DNA of 64,000 bases. Origin: Oceanobacillus sojae (lineage in GTDB: Bacteria; Bacillota; Bacilli; Bacillales; Amphibacillaceae). Below, one piece after another: positions 1-9,235 of the stretch. The notes under the pieces were generated by a model. That model saw only the letters and a program-made list of their open reading frames with translations. It made no database searches and had not been told where the DNA came from. The stretch is from positions 62,001 to 126,000 of the forward strand of contig NZ_BJYM01000014.1 of NCBI RefSeq assembly GCF_007991515.1, in the 5' to 3' direction. Both the position numbers and the translations under genes were made by a program. Every line of letters begins with the position of its first letter. The stretch's first letter is position 1.

Positions 1-1
1 G

Positions 2-427
2 CAGCCAAGACACGGTTATGACATTATCAAGGTGTTAGAAGAAAAATTTAAGGGGTTTTACTCGCCCAGCCCGGGCTCAGTATACCCTACCCTTCAAATG
101 TTGGAGGATCAGGATCTTGTGGAGGCCGTTAAAGAAGGCAGAAAAAAGGTATATCATATTACGGAGGAAGGCACTGCCTATTTAGACCAGCACCAAAAGG
201 AAGATCACTTTGTTTCTCGAATGAATCAATTTGAAAATGTAAATATCGAGGAAATGCAAAACTTAAGATCTGAAATGCAGGGGTTGTTCCATGATTTTTT
301 TAAAACAGGTCGCCAAGTTATGGATAATCCAGAGAAGAAAAAACGGCTGCAGGAGCTGCTTGAAAAAACAAGAGAAGAGCTTTTAAATATTGCTGGTGAT
401 GTTGAGAATAAACCAGATGATGAATAG
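2..427 (+). CDS. PadR-family transcriptional regulator, 5' end cut by the window
   Basis: The reading frame is open from base 2, so the true start lies upstream; the GTG at 32 is internal. The visible 141 residues begin QPRHGYDIIK and continue with the GSVYPTLQMLED stretch typical of the PadR winged helix (recognition helix and wing). After residue 60 comes a charged helical tail rich in E, K and Q, the usual PadR dimerisation region. PadR proteins are small repressors, often of efflux or stress genes; the target is not visible, and the gene points away from the next operon. A hairpin terminator follows directly. Confidence 0.9.
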   Translation, partial: QPRHGYDIIKVLEEKFKGFYSPSPGSVYPTLQMLEDQDLVEAVKEGRKKVYHITEEGTAYLDQHQKEDHFVSRMNQFENVNIEEMQNLRSEMQGLFHDFFKTGRQVMDNPEKKKRLQELLEKTREELLNIAGDVENKPDDE

Positions 428-437
428 ACCTTTTCAT

Positions 438-482
438 AACCAAAGACGGATCGCAAAACAGGCAATTCGTCTTTGGTTTTAT
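438..482 (+). terminator. Rho-independent terminator after the PadR gene
   Basis: AACCAAAGACG (438-448) pairs with CGTCTTTGGTT, followed by a short T run. The loop is about 19 nt. It lies 10 nt after the PadR stop codon. Confidence 0.75.
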
Positions 483-582
483 ATTGTATAAATTCTATTA
501 ATAAAGTTTACTTTTAAATAGATGTCGCAGCAAGCTCATCAGCAGAGCTATTTCAAGTTACTCGAAAAACAAAATACACACA

Positions 583-1269
583 TTACTCCTGAAACCGGTA
601 CCCCACACCCCAAATCGTTTCAATAAATTTCGGCAAAGAAGGATTTTCTTCAATCTTTTCCCTTATTTTTCTAATATGAACCGTAACTGTAGTATTATCT
701 CCGATTGCATCATACCCCCAAATTTGTTCAAATAAATGTTCCTTTGTAAAGACAATATTCGGGTTAGACGCTAAAAAATACAATAAATCATACTCTTTTG
801 CACTAAATGTCTTCTCCTGACCGTTTATAAAGACTCTTCGTGAATCATGATCAATTGTCAGGTTTTTCAGATGGAGTTCATTTGATTTTCTGTCCCGTTT
901 TGTTAAACGGTCGTACCTGGCAATATGCGCTTTTACTCTTGCAATCAGCTCATTCGGGTTAAATGGCTTTACAATATAGTCATCTGCTCCCCTGCCTAAT
1001 CCGCGAATCTTGTCGATATCCTCCTTTCTGGCTGTTACCATCAATATAGGTACATCCAATGTACTCCGCAGCTTTTCACATAAATCAAATCCATCTATCC
1101 CCGGCAGCATCAAATCTAATAAAATAAGGCTGTAAGAATTTGCCGCTGCCAGCTTCAGTCCTTCTTCTCCTGTTGCAGCGATATCACTTTGAAATCCATT
1201 TATCTCTAAATAATCCCGTTCCAATTCAGCAATATCCTTCTCATCTTCAATAATCAATATACTTTGCAT
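583..1269 (-). CDS. OmpR/PhoB-family response regulator
   Basis: 228 residues. The receiver domain (1-115) has the acidic pocket E8/D9, phospho-acceptor Asp52 (LLDLMLPG) and the conserved lysine in the IVKPF loop. The C-terminal winged helix (about 130-228) ends VGYRF, as in PhoB-type DNA-binding domains. It is the last gene of a minus-strand unit: its ATG directly follows the TAA of the kinase gene with no spacer, so the two are almost certainly translationally coupled. It probably binds the 11-bp-period repeats at 2977-3017 and regulates its own operon; this is inference. The stimulus is unknown. Confidence 0.95.
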   Translation of the reverse strand: MQSILIIEDEKDIAELERDYLEINGFQSDIAATGEEGLKLAAANSYSLILLDLMLPGIDGFDLCEKLRSTLDVPILMVTARKEDIDKIRGLGRGADDYIVKPFNPNELIARVKAHIARYDRLTKRDRKSNELHLKNLTIDHDSRRVFINGQEKTFSAKEYDLLYFLASNPNIVFTKEHLFEQIWGYDAIGDNTTVTVHIRKIREKIEENPSLPKFIETIWGVGYRFQE

Positions 1270-2355
1270 TTACATCACCTTCTTTAGTGTAAAGTAGATA
1301 CTCGTTCCTTTGCCAGGTTCACTTTCGGCCCAAACCATTCCACCGTGCTCTTGAATTATCTTTTTGACAATCGACAATCCAAGTCCGCTGCCTCCTGTAG
1401 CAGAGTTCCTCGAAGTATCTGTCCGGTAAAAGCTTTGGAAAATATAAGGAATGTCTTCTTCCCTTATCCCATTTCCATTGTCCTTCATTTCCACAACGAT
1501 TCTGTCAGATTCAGATGTTAAATTTACTTGGATTTCCTTCTGTTCCTGGTTCATATATTTTAAGCTGTTCTGAATAATATTCATCACTACTCTTCTTAAT
1601 TTTTCACGGTCTGCTTCCACTACGTAGCTGTTTTCTTTATTGGCTGATAAAGCAGCGGTTCCCTGCTCCTTTTCCAGATTAAATGCTAATTCATCAATAA
1701 AATCAGCAAAAAAAGCATATAAATCTACTTGTTCAAATTGGAAGGTTTCTCTTTTTAAATCGAGCTTTGAATATAAAAATAATTCATCAATAAGTCCGTC
1801 CATATCATTTGCTGTTCTGTAAATCGTATCCATATACCTGTCCAGCTTTTCGGGGGTGTTCGCCACACCATCCTGAATTCCTTTCACATAGCCTTTTATG
1901 GAGGTTAACGGGGTTTTTAAATCATGAGAGATACTGGCAATCAGTTCCTGGCGATTCTGTTCATATTGTTTCTGCTCTCTATCTGCTTCTCTCAACTTAA
2001 GACGCATCTGTTCAAACGTATTGGCAAGGTCACCTAATTCATCCTTTTTATCCGACTGGACACTGTATTCCAAATCGCCTTCACTGATTTTCTTTGCTGC
2101 CGTAGATAATTTAGAAATTGGTTTGATAATACTTCTGGACATAAAATAAGTCAGTAAACCATTGGTCAATATTAAAATAAGTGTAATAGCGATAAATCGG
2201 AATTGGACAAAAACCTTTAGATCCTCACCTTCTGGGTTGCCGTTAAAAACGACAAACAGGAAGTATCCTAAAACTATCTCTGTTACCAATAGTAAAGCTC
2301 CCGGGACGATAATCATTGCTATATTGGATAAAATCAACCGTTTTTTGATAGACAC
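1270..2355 (-). CDS. Membrane sensor histidine kinase
   Basis: 361 residues from the chosen GTG at 2355, which has AAGGAAGG 9 nt upstream; an in-frame extension to 2409 lacks a ribosome site. Two membrane segments (about residues 10-37 and 53-72) enclose a very short extracellular loop. HAMP follows, then the HisKA box SHDLKTP with His144, N box (NIIQNSLKY), G1 (DNGNGI) and G2 (GSGLGLSI). With so small an outer loop it probably senses within the membrane or through a partner; the upstream membrane-protein gene is a candidate. The kinase precedes its regulator, the reverse of the commoner order. Confidence 0.93.
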   Translation of the reverse strand: MSIKKRLILSNIAMIIVPGALLLVTEIVLGYFLFVVFNGNPEGEDLKVFVQFRFIAITLILILTNGLLTYFMSRSIIKPISKLSTAAKKISEGDLEYSVQSDKKDELGDLANTFEQMRLKLREADREQKQYEQNRQELIASISHDLKTPLTSIKGYVKGIQDGVANTPEKLDRYMDTIYRTANDMDGLIDELFLYSKLDLKRETFQFEQVDLYAFFADFIDELAFNLEKEQGTAALSANKENSYVVEADREKLRRVVMNIIQNSLKYMNQEQKEIQVNLTSESDRIVVEMKDNGNGIREEDIPYIFQSFYRTDTSRNSATGGSGLGLSIVKKIIQEHGGMVWAESEPGKGTSIYFTLKKVM

Positions 2356-2453
2356 CTTGAAGCACCTTCCTTCACTTACCATTATAATAGAATCCGAACA
2401 GCCCTGCACAGCCGCCTTTTCTTATCATTCTTGACGAAATATCCTGAATCTAC

Positions 2454-2491
2454 AAAAGACGCTTTTCTGTCGTTTTAGAAAAACGTCTTTT
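2454..2491 (-). terminator. Hairpin terminator between the small membrane protein gene and the kinase gene
   Basis: AAAAGACG (2454-2461) pairs with CGTCTTTT (2484-2491). The stem extends inward through TTTTCT/AGAAAA with one mismatch. It is A/T flanked on both sides and lies just past the stop of the 2503-2907 gene, inside what otherwise looks like one operon. It could attenuate read-through into the kinase and regulator genes. Confidence 0.6.
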
Positions 2492-2502
2492 CATAGTAAA
2501 TA

Positions 2503-2907
2503 TCAGCTTCGCTTCTTTTTATATGGTAACGCGGAAGCTAAAATACCTAATATTAATCCCCAAATAATGTTCGTCATAAAAACACTGACCAGCGCAATTG
2601 GATTTGTTAGCGGTCCCTGTAAAGTGCCATCAAGAATTGGTGATAGGATACCGCTTAGTATAATAGCAAAAGCTGCATAGCTGACGCCTGACAGAACTAA
2701 CGTTTTGATTGGATTTTGAGCCTTTTTCCATATAACAATCAGAATCCATGCTATAGAAATTAATATTGTCATAGCTATGCTTCCAACAGCTTCACTGCCA
2801 AAGATATGAATTAATCCGGTTATTTTCATTAGTGGTCTAATCAGTGCTAAAGCACCTAATCCTAAAATCAGTGTTATATTTTGTTTCTCTGCTTGATTAT
2901 TTGTCAT
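2503..2907 (-). CDS. Small integral membrane protein of unknown function
   Basis: 134 residues from ATG 2907, preferred over two nearby upstream ATGs because AAGGA sits about 10 nt before it. The protein has four hydrophobic segments (roughly 10-28, 38-58, 68-88 and 103-124) and a basic C-terminus (YKKKRS). I do not recognise the family. It is the first gene of a minus-strand group with the kinase and response regulator, directly behind the four-repeat operator, so it may be a target or accessory of that two-component system. No signal peptide or catalytic motif is visible. Confidence 0.8.
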   Translation of the reverse strand: MTNNQAEKQNITLILGLGALALIRPLMKITGLIHIFGSEAVGSIAMTILISIAWILIVIWKKAQNPIKTLVLSGVSYAAFAIILSGILSPILDGTLQGPLTNPIALVSVFMTNIIWGLILGILASALPYKKKRS

Positions 2908-2965
2908 TTTCATCATTTCCTTTCTGAAATTCACTGCTGTTTTTTATCTTTTCTACAGATAAAAA

Positions 2966-2995
2966 ATTACACAATATTTCTTATCTATTTCTAAA
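2966..2995 (-). promoter_or_regulatory. Candidate promoter of the membrane protein/kinase/regulator operon
   Basis: On the minus strand TTTAGA (2995-2990) is followed after 18 nt by TGTAAT (2971-2966). The -35 is poor and lies within the repeat array, as expected for an activated promoter. Confidence 0.4.
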
Positions 2996-3017
2996 GCATT
3001 TCTTAAATTTTTCTTAA
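2977..3017 (-). promoter_or_regulatory. Four tandem TTTCTWA repeats at 11-bp intervals: likely response-regulator operator
   Basis: On the plus strand the invariant C of TTTCTTAT, TTTCTAAA, TTTCTTAA and TTTCTTAA falls at 2980, 2991, 3002 and 3013, exactly 11 bp apart. Direct repeats of one helical turn are the known binding pattern of OmpR/PhoB-type regulators. The array lies 70-110 bp upstream of the first gene of the operon encoding such a regulator. Confidence 0.7.
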
Positions 3018-3105
3018 AGCGAATTTTTTGTAAGTACAAAGGAATGGAAATGACACTTATACCTGAGTAAGCGTCAAAATATTTATAGTTCAACACGTTT
3101 AACAG

Positions 3106-3150
3106 CCCTGATAAGAGAGCGATATATTTAGTATCATTCTCTTATCAGGG
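3106..3150. repeat. Perfect 13-bp inverted repeat in a 485-bp gap
   Basis: CCCTGATAAGAGA (3106-3118) and TCTCTTATCAGGG (3138-3150) are separated by 19 nt. No clear T tract follows on either strand, so a terminator for the LuxR-type gene at 3393 is possible but weak; it could instead be an operator. Apart from this and the repeats at 2977-3017, I see nothing in 2908-3392. Confidence 0.6.
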
Positions 3151-3392
3151 CCTATTTTCATTTAGTATTCATATATAAAAGTTCATAATTTAACCCTAAC
3201 AGCTTATACATCCGTATTTTCTGCAATAAGCTTTCTTTATCTACTCAACTGAAAAATCTCTATGCACATTTTCCTTATCGAATATATCTCTGTTTCCGCC
3301 ATCCACTAACACCAATCAAACAAAAGAAAAATATCTATTCTTAAGCATTATATCCACCCGTTTTGTAAAACCAGCTCTCCCATTCACCCAGG

Positions 3393-5930
3393 CTAAATAT
3401 CCCACTCTTTCGCACGTAATATCGCCTGCGCCCGTGATTTCACCTGAAGCTTGCTATAAATTCTCGTCAGATAGACCCGTATCGTACCTTCTGACAGGAA
3501 TAGCAGCTTTGCCATTTCGCGGTTGGAAACACCGCTTACCAGTAGACGCAGGACATCCCTTTCTCGCAACGTCAATGCAGCCAGTCCCTCATCAAGGAAC
3601 TCCATAGGCTTGCCCATAGCAGCCAGTTCCTCCAGATAATCCAGGGGGATTTCTTCCTGAAAGGAGCCCTTAATTCTTTTATATGTCTGATAGTCCTTCA
3701 GTAAATGATCGAATCCGGGTTCATCAACAAATATACGTTTGTAGCCGGACTGGGAGCCGGACATAAGAGCGGTATGCAAAGCAACATATGCAAGGCTCTC
3801 CTGCTTCAATTGTTTATAGCAGATTGCTGTTAAAGTAGAAGCCTCAATCATTAAATCGATCTGATCTATTTTTGCAGCATATTCATGTACCTGCAAGCCA
3901 ATTTTCAATGCCTCCTGCCATGCTCTCTTTGCCATTAATAGACGGCAATAGACTAATAGCCACAATTCTTGACCAAGTTCTATCTGCAAAGGCTCTGGGC
4001 GATCTGTCTTAAATAATTCAGTCTCTGCTGCTTCTATTTTATTTTCTTTTAAATAAGCTAATGCCTTCATCGCCTGGATAGACCGTTGCCAATACCATTC
4101 AGGCACTTGGTTTAGCGTATGATCCCATACAGTATGTGCTGCTGCCGATTGCCCTTGCACCATGAATATTTTTCCTTTCAGAATGGATAGCGGCACATAT
4201 AACCCGCGATCATTAAAGCGATGAGCATAATGAAGGCCATCTTTAATTTCCAGCAGGGCCTCTTCTAGTTGACCCGCTTCGTAAAGTATTTCCGCAAACA
4301 AACCATAGCTGTACCCCATGACATGGTGTTCCTTAAAATCAGTCTGCCGAAAAATCTCTAAAAAAGCCCGTATATCACTGATACTGGAATAATTCCCCTT
4401 CGTTCCAAGCGGAGTACGCGTAAGTTTAGCATGATATAGATTGTAATGCACGGGAGCATGGTACCATTTGCCATTGGTCAGTCCCCGATTTACTTGTTTT
4501 GTAATTAATTCAATAAATGTGTCTAAGTTCCCTAAAGCCAGATGAACGTATGCCTTTAGCGAAATAAGAATACTCACAAGCTCAGCATGCTCGTCCTTGT
4601 CTTTCCATCCATCCTGTTCATGACGGTTATCTAATTCTTTAGTGACCACAGCTACCTTTTCCATATCCTGAATAGTCATCAGTGAAATAGCATATATCAG
4701 CAGTGTTTCTACATGGACAGTGCACGCTGCTGCACGCAGGCTATCCACCCATTGAATCAGCAACCTGATTTGACCACTATAAAAAATATCCAGTAATTGT
4801 TCATTAATCCATTGGTCAGCTAATGTATATAGCTGCTGCTCAAGCACTAGATCAATAGCCGTATTGAACTCTCCTCTGGCATATAATAAACCTCCGGCTT
4901 TTTTGACGAGAGCCTCCAGCTCCTCGCCAGTGTACCTGTTATTCCGCTCTTGCTCCAGCACTTCCGCCAACAGCTGATGATAACGGAAGGTCTGTTTCTT
5001 CGGTGACAAACGAATGGTGAAGATACCTTGATCAACTAACTCAGCTAATTGCTCGTAGCTATTTGAACTTTCTGTCAAATCATTGCATAATTCAGGATCT
5101 AACACTTTCAACAGCGATGTTTGTAACAAAAACTGCTGGGTACTTTCAGGCAAAGTAGAAAATATCTCCTGCATCATATACTCCGTCACAAAAGACGTGG
5201 AATTATCAAGAGAACCTGCACTTCTTTCCTCTGATATCCCGCCTAATTGAACTCCGGCTGCCCAACCGCCTGTTTCACTCAAAATTTTCCGACAAAAATC
5301 TGTTTTGTCCATTATTATATGCTTTTTCTGATAGAAAGCTTCTACTTCCTGATAAGTGAAAGACAGTTCTTCGGTACCAATTTCTGTCACACAATTTTTC
5401 ACGCGCCACGAAGCAACAGGGAGCGGTAATTTCGTTCTGCTAGCCATATATAGATGAACATGCTCCGGTAAATAATTAATAAGACGCGAAATCATCTCAT
5501 GAATGATATCAAGCTCAATGTGATGATAGTCATCCAACACAATATGCAAAGAGGATTCTATTATCATTAATTCATTCAGGAGCGAATCAACAATCAGTTC
5601 AAAAGGAGGCATATACTGCAAATCAAATAGATGCTCCAGTCTTTCATCGATTGGCTGCCTTGTTGCCTGAGCGATAGCTTTCAAAACATATTGCCAGAAG
5701 CGGCTCGGATCATTATCCATTATATCAATGGATAACCAGGCTGCAGGCTCGTCTAATTGATGAACCCACTGGCTTAATATTGTTGTTTTTCCGTAACCAG
5801 CTGCAGCTTGCACAATAGTAACTCTTGGATGAGGGTTTCTCTTCAGTAATGCATATAAGCGATCCCTGTTAATAATCGCTTCAGGAACTTTAGGAACAAT
5901 TGTTTTAGAGTATAACCAAACAGCCTGCAT
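3393..5930 (-). CDS. MalT-like LuxR-family ATP-dependent transcriptional activator (LAL type)
   Basis: 845 residues, the usual size for large ATP-binding LuxR regulators. An N-terminal P-loop (AAAGYGKTT, about residues 42-50) and a Walker B-like region (HIVLDDYH) form a STAND-type NTPase. A long helical, TPR-like sensor region fills about 350-770. The C-terminus (about 785-845) is a LuxR helix-turn-helix (LTLRERDVLRLLVSG ... NREMAKLLFLSEGTIRVYL). GGAG stands 10 nt before the ATG. Such proteins are activated by a small inducer. Its target could be the divergent small ORF/adhE unit, but nothing in the sequence proves that. Confidence 0.92.
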   Translation of the reverse strand: MQAVWLYSKTIVPKVPEAIINRDRLYALLKRNPHPRVTIVQAAAGYGKTTILSQWVHQLDEPAAWLSIDIMDNDPSRFWQYVLKAIAQATRQPIDERLEHLFDLQYMPPFELIVDSLLNELMIIESSLHIVLDDYHHIELDIIHEMISRLINYLPEHVHLYMASRTKLPLPVASWRVKNCVTEIGTEELSFTYQEVEAFYQKKHIIMDKTDFCRKILSETGGWAAGVQLGGISEERSAGSLDNSTSFVTEYMMQEIFSTLPESTQQFLLQTSLLKVLDPELCNDLTESSNSYEQLAELVDQGIFTIRLSPKKQTFRYHQLLAEVLEQERNNRYTGEELEALVKKAGGLLYARGEFNTAIDLVLEQQLYTLADQWINEQLLDIFYSGQIRLLIQWVDSLRAAACTVHVETLLIYAISLMTIQDMEKVAVVTKELDNRHEQDGWKDKDEHAELVSILISLKAYVHLALGNLDTFIELITKQVNRGLTNGKWYHAPVHYNLYHAKLTRTPLGTKGNYSSISDIRAFLEIFRQTDFKEHHVMGYSYGLFAEILYEAGQLEEALLEIKDGLHYAHRFNDRGLYVPLSILKGKIFMVQGQSAAAHTVWDHTLNQVPEWYWQRSIQAMKALAYLKENKIEAAETELFKTDRPEPLQIELGQELWLLVYCRLLMAKRAWQEALKIGLQVHEYAAKIDQIDLMIEASTLTAICYKQLKQESLAYVALHTALMSGSQSGYKRIFVDEPGFDHLLKDYQTYKRIKGSFQEEIPLDYLEELAAMGKPMEFLDEGLAALTLRERDVLRLLVSGVSNREMAKLLFLSEGTIRVYLTRIYSKLQVKSRAQAILRAKEWDI

Positions 5931-6244
5931 ACTTGTTCATCTCCTCATCATTCGATTTATGTAGGCAATACGACTTGCATCCTATTATACATGTTTTTCT
6001 TTTTAACGGTTACTTATATAAATTTAATAGGCTTTAAGGATGAATTTTTTTGTTTTCCAATTTCGACAATTAAATGGGTGTGCGAAATAATAATATCTCT
6101 TTAAAGAATATTTCCGGGGAAATAATGTCGATAAATGTAACATTAAATGATTTCCTGAAGATAATCATCCATAATTTCCAATCTCAGAATAATATTTCTT
6201 TGTCAAACAGCTCTAATCGTGCTATATATCAAGCTTAAAGTAAG

Positions 6245-6264
6245 TTTGTGAAACATTTCACAAA
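6245..6264 (+). promoter_or_regulatory. Rex operator (redox-sensing box)
   Basis: TTTGTGAA-ACAT-TTCACAAA is a perfect 20-bp palindrome matching the TTGTGAA-N4-TTCACAA site of the NADH-responsive repressor Rex. It overlaps the putative -35 of the promoter feeding the small ORF at 6332 and adhE. Fermentative adhE genes are known Rex targets in Firmicutes. Confidence 0.85.
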
Positions 6265-6284
6265 TATGTAACAGTTTTTATAGT
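6257..6284 (+). promoter_or_regulatory. Candidate promoter for the 6332 ORF and adhE
   Basis: TTCACA (6257-6262), 16-nt spacer, TATAGT (6279-6284). The -35 lies inside the right arm of the Rex palindrome, so bound Rex would block polymerase. The rest of 5931-6331 shows no gene. Confidence 0.45.
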
Positions 6285-6331
6285 TAAATAATGCTATGCT
6301 ATAGCCAAGATAATTAAAGGGGTGATTATAT

Positions 6332-6559
6332 ATGATTCTAAATGAATGGAAAGAATTTAATACGGATGCCGAATCGTATTCACAGGAAATTTTCGAACAA
6401 CAAATCGGCGATGTTTTCGAGGCCATGTATATGGAAAAAGGTCACGACATACCAAATTATATCTGGACGAAGCATTATACCGTTATTATCAAGCCCAATA
6501 CATGTGTCATAAACGATATATCTTTCTTTAAAGTCCCCCGCCACCCGTCAACATTGTAG
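6332..6559 (+). CDS. Small hypothetical protein upstream of adhE
   Basis: 75 residues starting MILNEWKEFN. The ATG has a strong AAAGGGGTG site 8 nt upstream, which supports real translation. The protein is acidic in its first half, aromatic-rich (IPNYIWTKHYTVIIKP) and has no membrane segment. I do not recognise it. It is separated from adhE by 60 nt with no terminator, so both probably lie on one Rex-controlled transcript. That context suggests a role in fermentative or redox metabolism; this is inference only. Confidence 0.7.
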   Translation: MILNEWKEFNTDAESYSQEIFEQQIGDVFEAMYMEKGHDIPNYIWTKHYTVIIKPNTCVINDISFFKVPRHPSTL

Positions 6560-6619
6560 AAATTTATTTTGGAATATCATGCTCAATATTTCACAAATTT
6601 ATAATAAGGAGAGGTTACA

Positions 6620-9217
6620 ATGATTACAAAAGAGAAGAAAAAACAAGCAATAACCGTTGAGGAAAGTATTAATAAACTGGTTAAAAATGCCCAGAAAGCA
6701 TTAACAGAACTGCGAAAGCTAAACCAAAAGCAGATCGACCAAATTGTTAAAGAAATGGCGCTTGCAGGATTGGATCAGCATATGGAGCTCGCTAAATTAG
6801 CTGTTGAGGAAACTGGCCGCGGTGTGTATGAGGATAAAATCATCAAAAACATCTTTGCCACCGAATATGTCTATCATAATATCAAGTATGATAAAACGAT
6901 TGGTATCATCAGCGAGAACGAGCAGGAAGGTATGGTGGAAATCGCCGAACCAATTGGTGTGATTGCCGGCGTAACACCTGTAACGAACCCGACTTCTACC
7001 ACATTATTCAAGTCAATTATATCTATTAAAACGGGAAATCCTATTATCTTTGCCTTCCATCCTTCTGCACAAAAATGCAGTTCTGAGGCTGCAAGAATTG
7101 TACATGAAGCTGCTGTAAAAGCCGGGGCACCAAGAAATTGCATCCAGTGGATTGAGAAGCCGTCTATTGAAGCAACACAGGCACTCATGAAGCATGATGG
7201 TGTAGCAACAATCCTGGCAACAGGCGGCTCTGGTATGGTGAAGTCAGCATACAGCTCGGGGAAACCGGCGTTAGGAGTGGGAGCCGGCAATGTTCCCTGT
7301 TATATCGAAAAATCAGTGAACGTAAAGCGGGCAGTAAATGATGTGATTCTATCTAAATCATTTGATAATGGCATGATTTGTGCCTCTGAGCAAGCCATTA
7401 TCATCGATCGAGAAATCTATGATCAAGTAAAACAGGAAATGATAGATAACAATGTATATTTCCTAAAACCGGAGGAAAAGGCAAAAGTAGAAAAGCTGGT
7501 CATCAATGAGAATACCTGTGCAGTGAATCCTGCCATTGTTGGCATGAAAGCTGTGAAAATTGCCGAAATAGCTGGTGTTCAAGTTCCTCAGGATACAAAA
7601 ATTCTTGTCGCTGAATTAACTGGTGTGGGAGCCAATCATCCACTTTCCCGCGAGAAATTAAGCCCTGTTCTGGCAGCTTACAAAGTAAACAGTACCGAAG
7701 AAGGTCTCAAGCGCGCTGAGGAAATGCTGGAATTTGGAGGATTGGGACATTCAGCCGTACTTCATTCAGATAATCAAGCTATACAGGAGGCATTCGGCAA
7801 AAGAATGAAGGCAGGACGAATAATCTTGAATGCCCCATCCTCTCATGGAGCAATTGGAGATATCTATAATGCTTACCTGCCTTCATTGACGCTTGGATGC
7901 GGATCATATGGCGGCAACTCCGTCTCCACAAATGTAGGAGCAATGAATTTAATAAACGTTAAAAAAATGGCGAGAAGGAATGTGAATATGCAGTGGTTCA
8001 AGGTACCGCCTAAAATATATTTTGAAAAAAATGCTGTTCAATACCTGGCGAAGATGCCGAATATATCAAAAGCCTTTATCGTAACCGATCCAATGATGGT
8101 TGAATTAGGTTATGTAGACAAAGTACTCTATTATTTACGCAGACGCCCGGATTATGTACATTGTGAAATCTTCTCAGATGTAGAAGCAGATCCATCAAAG
8201 GACACCGTGATGCGCGGGGCAGCAGCAATAGATGCCTTCCAGCCGGATGTTATTATTGCACTCGGCGGCGGTTCAGCAATGGATGCTGCTAAAGGTATGT
8301 GGCTGTTTCATGAACATCCGGATACAGAATTTAATGGCTTAAAGCAAAAATTTATGGATATTCGTAAAAGGGTCTATAAATATCCGAAGCTGGGTCAGCA
8401 GGCACAATTTGTCGCTATTCCTACCACTTCCGGAACAGGATCTGAAGTGACTTCTTTCTCAGTTATTACCGATAAAGAAACCAATACAAAGTATCCATTA
8501 GCAGATTATGAATTAACGCCAGATGTAGCCATTATTGATCCGCAGTTTGTTATGACAGTACCAAAAGCCGTTACAGCAGATACAGGGATGGATGTACTGA
8601 CCCATGCAATCGAGTCTTACGTTTCTAACATGGCAAACGATTATACCGACGGGCTTGCCATCAAAGCAATTCAGCTTGTATTTGAATATCTGCCTCAAGC
8701 GTATCGTGATGGCAGTAATGCTTTAGCAAGAGAAAAAATGCATAATGCCTCTACCATTGCCGGCATGGCATTTGCCAACGCATTTTTAGGTATTAACCAC
8801 AGTCTGGCACATAAATTGGGAGCAGCATTCCATATTGCACATGGCCGCGCCAATGCTATTCTTTTACCGCATGTTATTAGATATAATGCTAAGAAACCGA
8901 CAAAATTCGTGTCATTTCCTAAATACGAGCATTTTATCGCTGACATACGCTATGCAGAGATTGCAAGAGTACTAGGTTTACCAGCAGCCACAACTGAACA
9001 GGGAGTAGAAAGCTTAGTGCGGGCAATCTATCAGCTTGCTGAAGAATTGCATATTCCGATGAGTATTGCAGAAAATGGTGTTGATGAAAGAGAATTTGAG
9101 GCACAGGTAGATAAGCTTGCCGATCGTGCTTTCGAGGATCAATGTACTACGGCAAACCCTAAATTACCACTAGTAACTGAATTGGCCGACGTTTATCGCC
9201 AGGCTTATAAAGGATAA
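6620..9217 (+). CDS. adhE: Bifunctional acetaldehyde-CoA/alcohol dehydrogenase
   Basis: 865 residues, full length for AdhE. The N-terminal half (about 1-440) is a CoA-acylating aldehyde dehydrogenase with the catalytic Cys in NGMICASEQ and a GVGAGN cofactor loop. The C-terminal half (about 455-865) is an iron-dependent alcohol dehydrogenase with GGGSAMDAAK, PTTSGTGSE and the metal-binding histidines of INHSLAHKLGAAFHIAHG. It reduces acetyl-CoA to ethanol in two NADH-dependent steps and typically assembles into spirosomes. GGAGAGG precedes the ATG. The upstream Rex box implies induction when NADH accumulates under low oxygen. Confidence 0.98.
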   Translation: MITKEKKKQAITVEESINKLVKNAQKALTELRKLNQKQIDQIVKEMALAGLDQHMELAKLAVEETGRGVYEDKIIKNIFATEYVYHNIKYDKTIGIISENEQEGMVEIAEPIGVIAGVTPVTNPTSTTLFKSIISIKTGNPIIFAFHPSAQKCSSEAARIVHEAAVKAGAPRNCIQWIEKPSIEATQALMKHDGVATILATGGSGMVKSAYSSGKPALGVGAGNVPCYIEKSVNVKRAVNDVILSKSFDNGMICASEQAIIIDREIYDQVKQEMIDNNVYFLKPEEKAKVEKLVINENTCAVNPAIVGMKAVKIAEIAGVQVPQDTKILVAELTGVGANHPLSREKLSPVLAAYKVNSTEEGLKRAEEMLEFGGLGHSAVLHSDNQAIQEAFGKRMKAGRIILNAPSSHGAIGDIYNAYLPSLTLGCGSYGGNSVSTNVGAMNLINVKKMARRNVNMQWFKVPPKIYFEKNAVQYLAKMPNISKAFIVTDPMMVELGYVDKVLYYLRRRPDYVHCEIFSDVEADPSKDTVMRGAAAIDAFQPDVIIALGGGSAMDAAKGMWLFHEHPDTEFNGLKQKFMDIRKRVYKYPKLGQQAQFVAIPTTSGTGSEVTSFSVITDKETNTKYPLADYELTPDVAIIDPQFVMTVPKAVTADTGMDVLTHAIESYVSNMANDYTDGLAIKAIQLVFEYLPQAYRDGSNALAREKMHNASTIAGMAFANAFLGINHSLAHKLGAAFHIAHGRANAILLPHVIRYNAKKPTKFVSFPKYEHFIADIRYAEIARVLGLPAATTEQGVESLVRAIYQLAEELHIPMSIAENGVDEREFEAQVDKLADRAFEDQCTTANPKLPLVTELADVYRQAYKG

Positions 9218-9235
9218 TTTTTCATGTAAATACGT

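Noticed and set aside
3106-3150. Terminator of the LuxR-type gene
   Set aside because: The inverted repeat is perfect, but no T tract follows on the minus strand and it lies 240 bp past the stop; kept only as a repeat.
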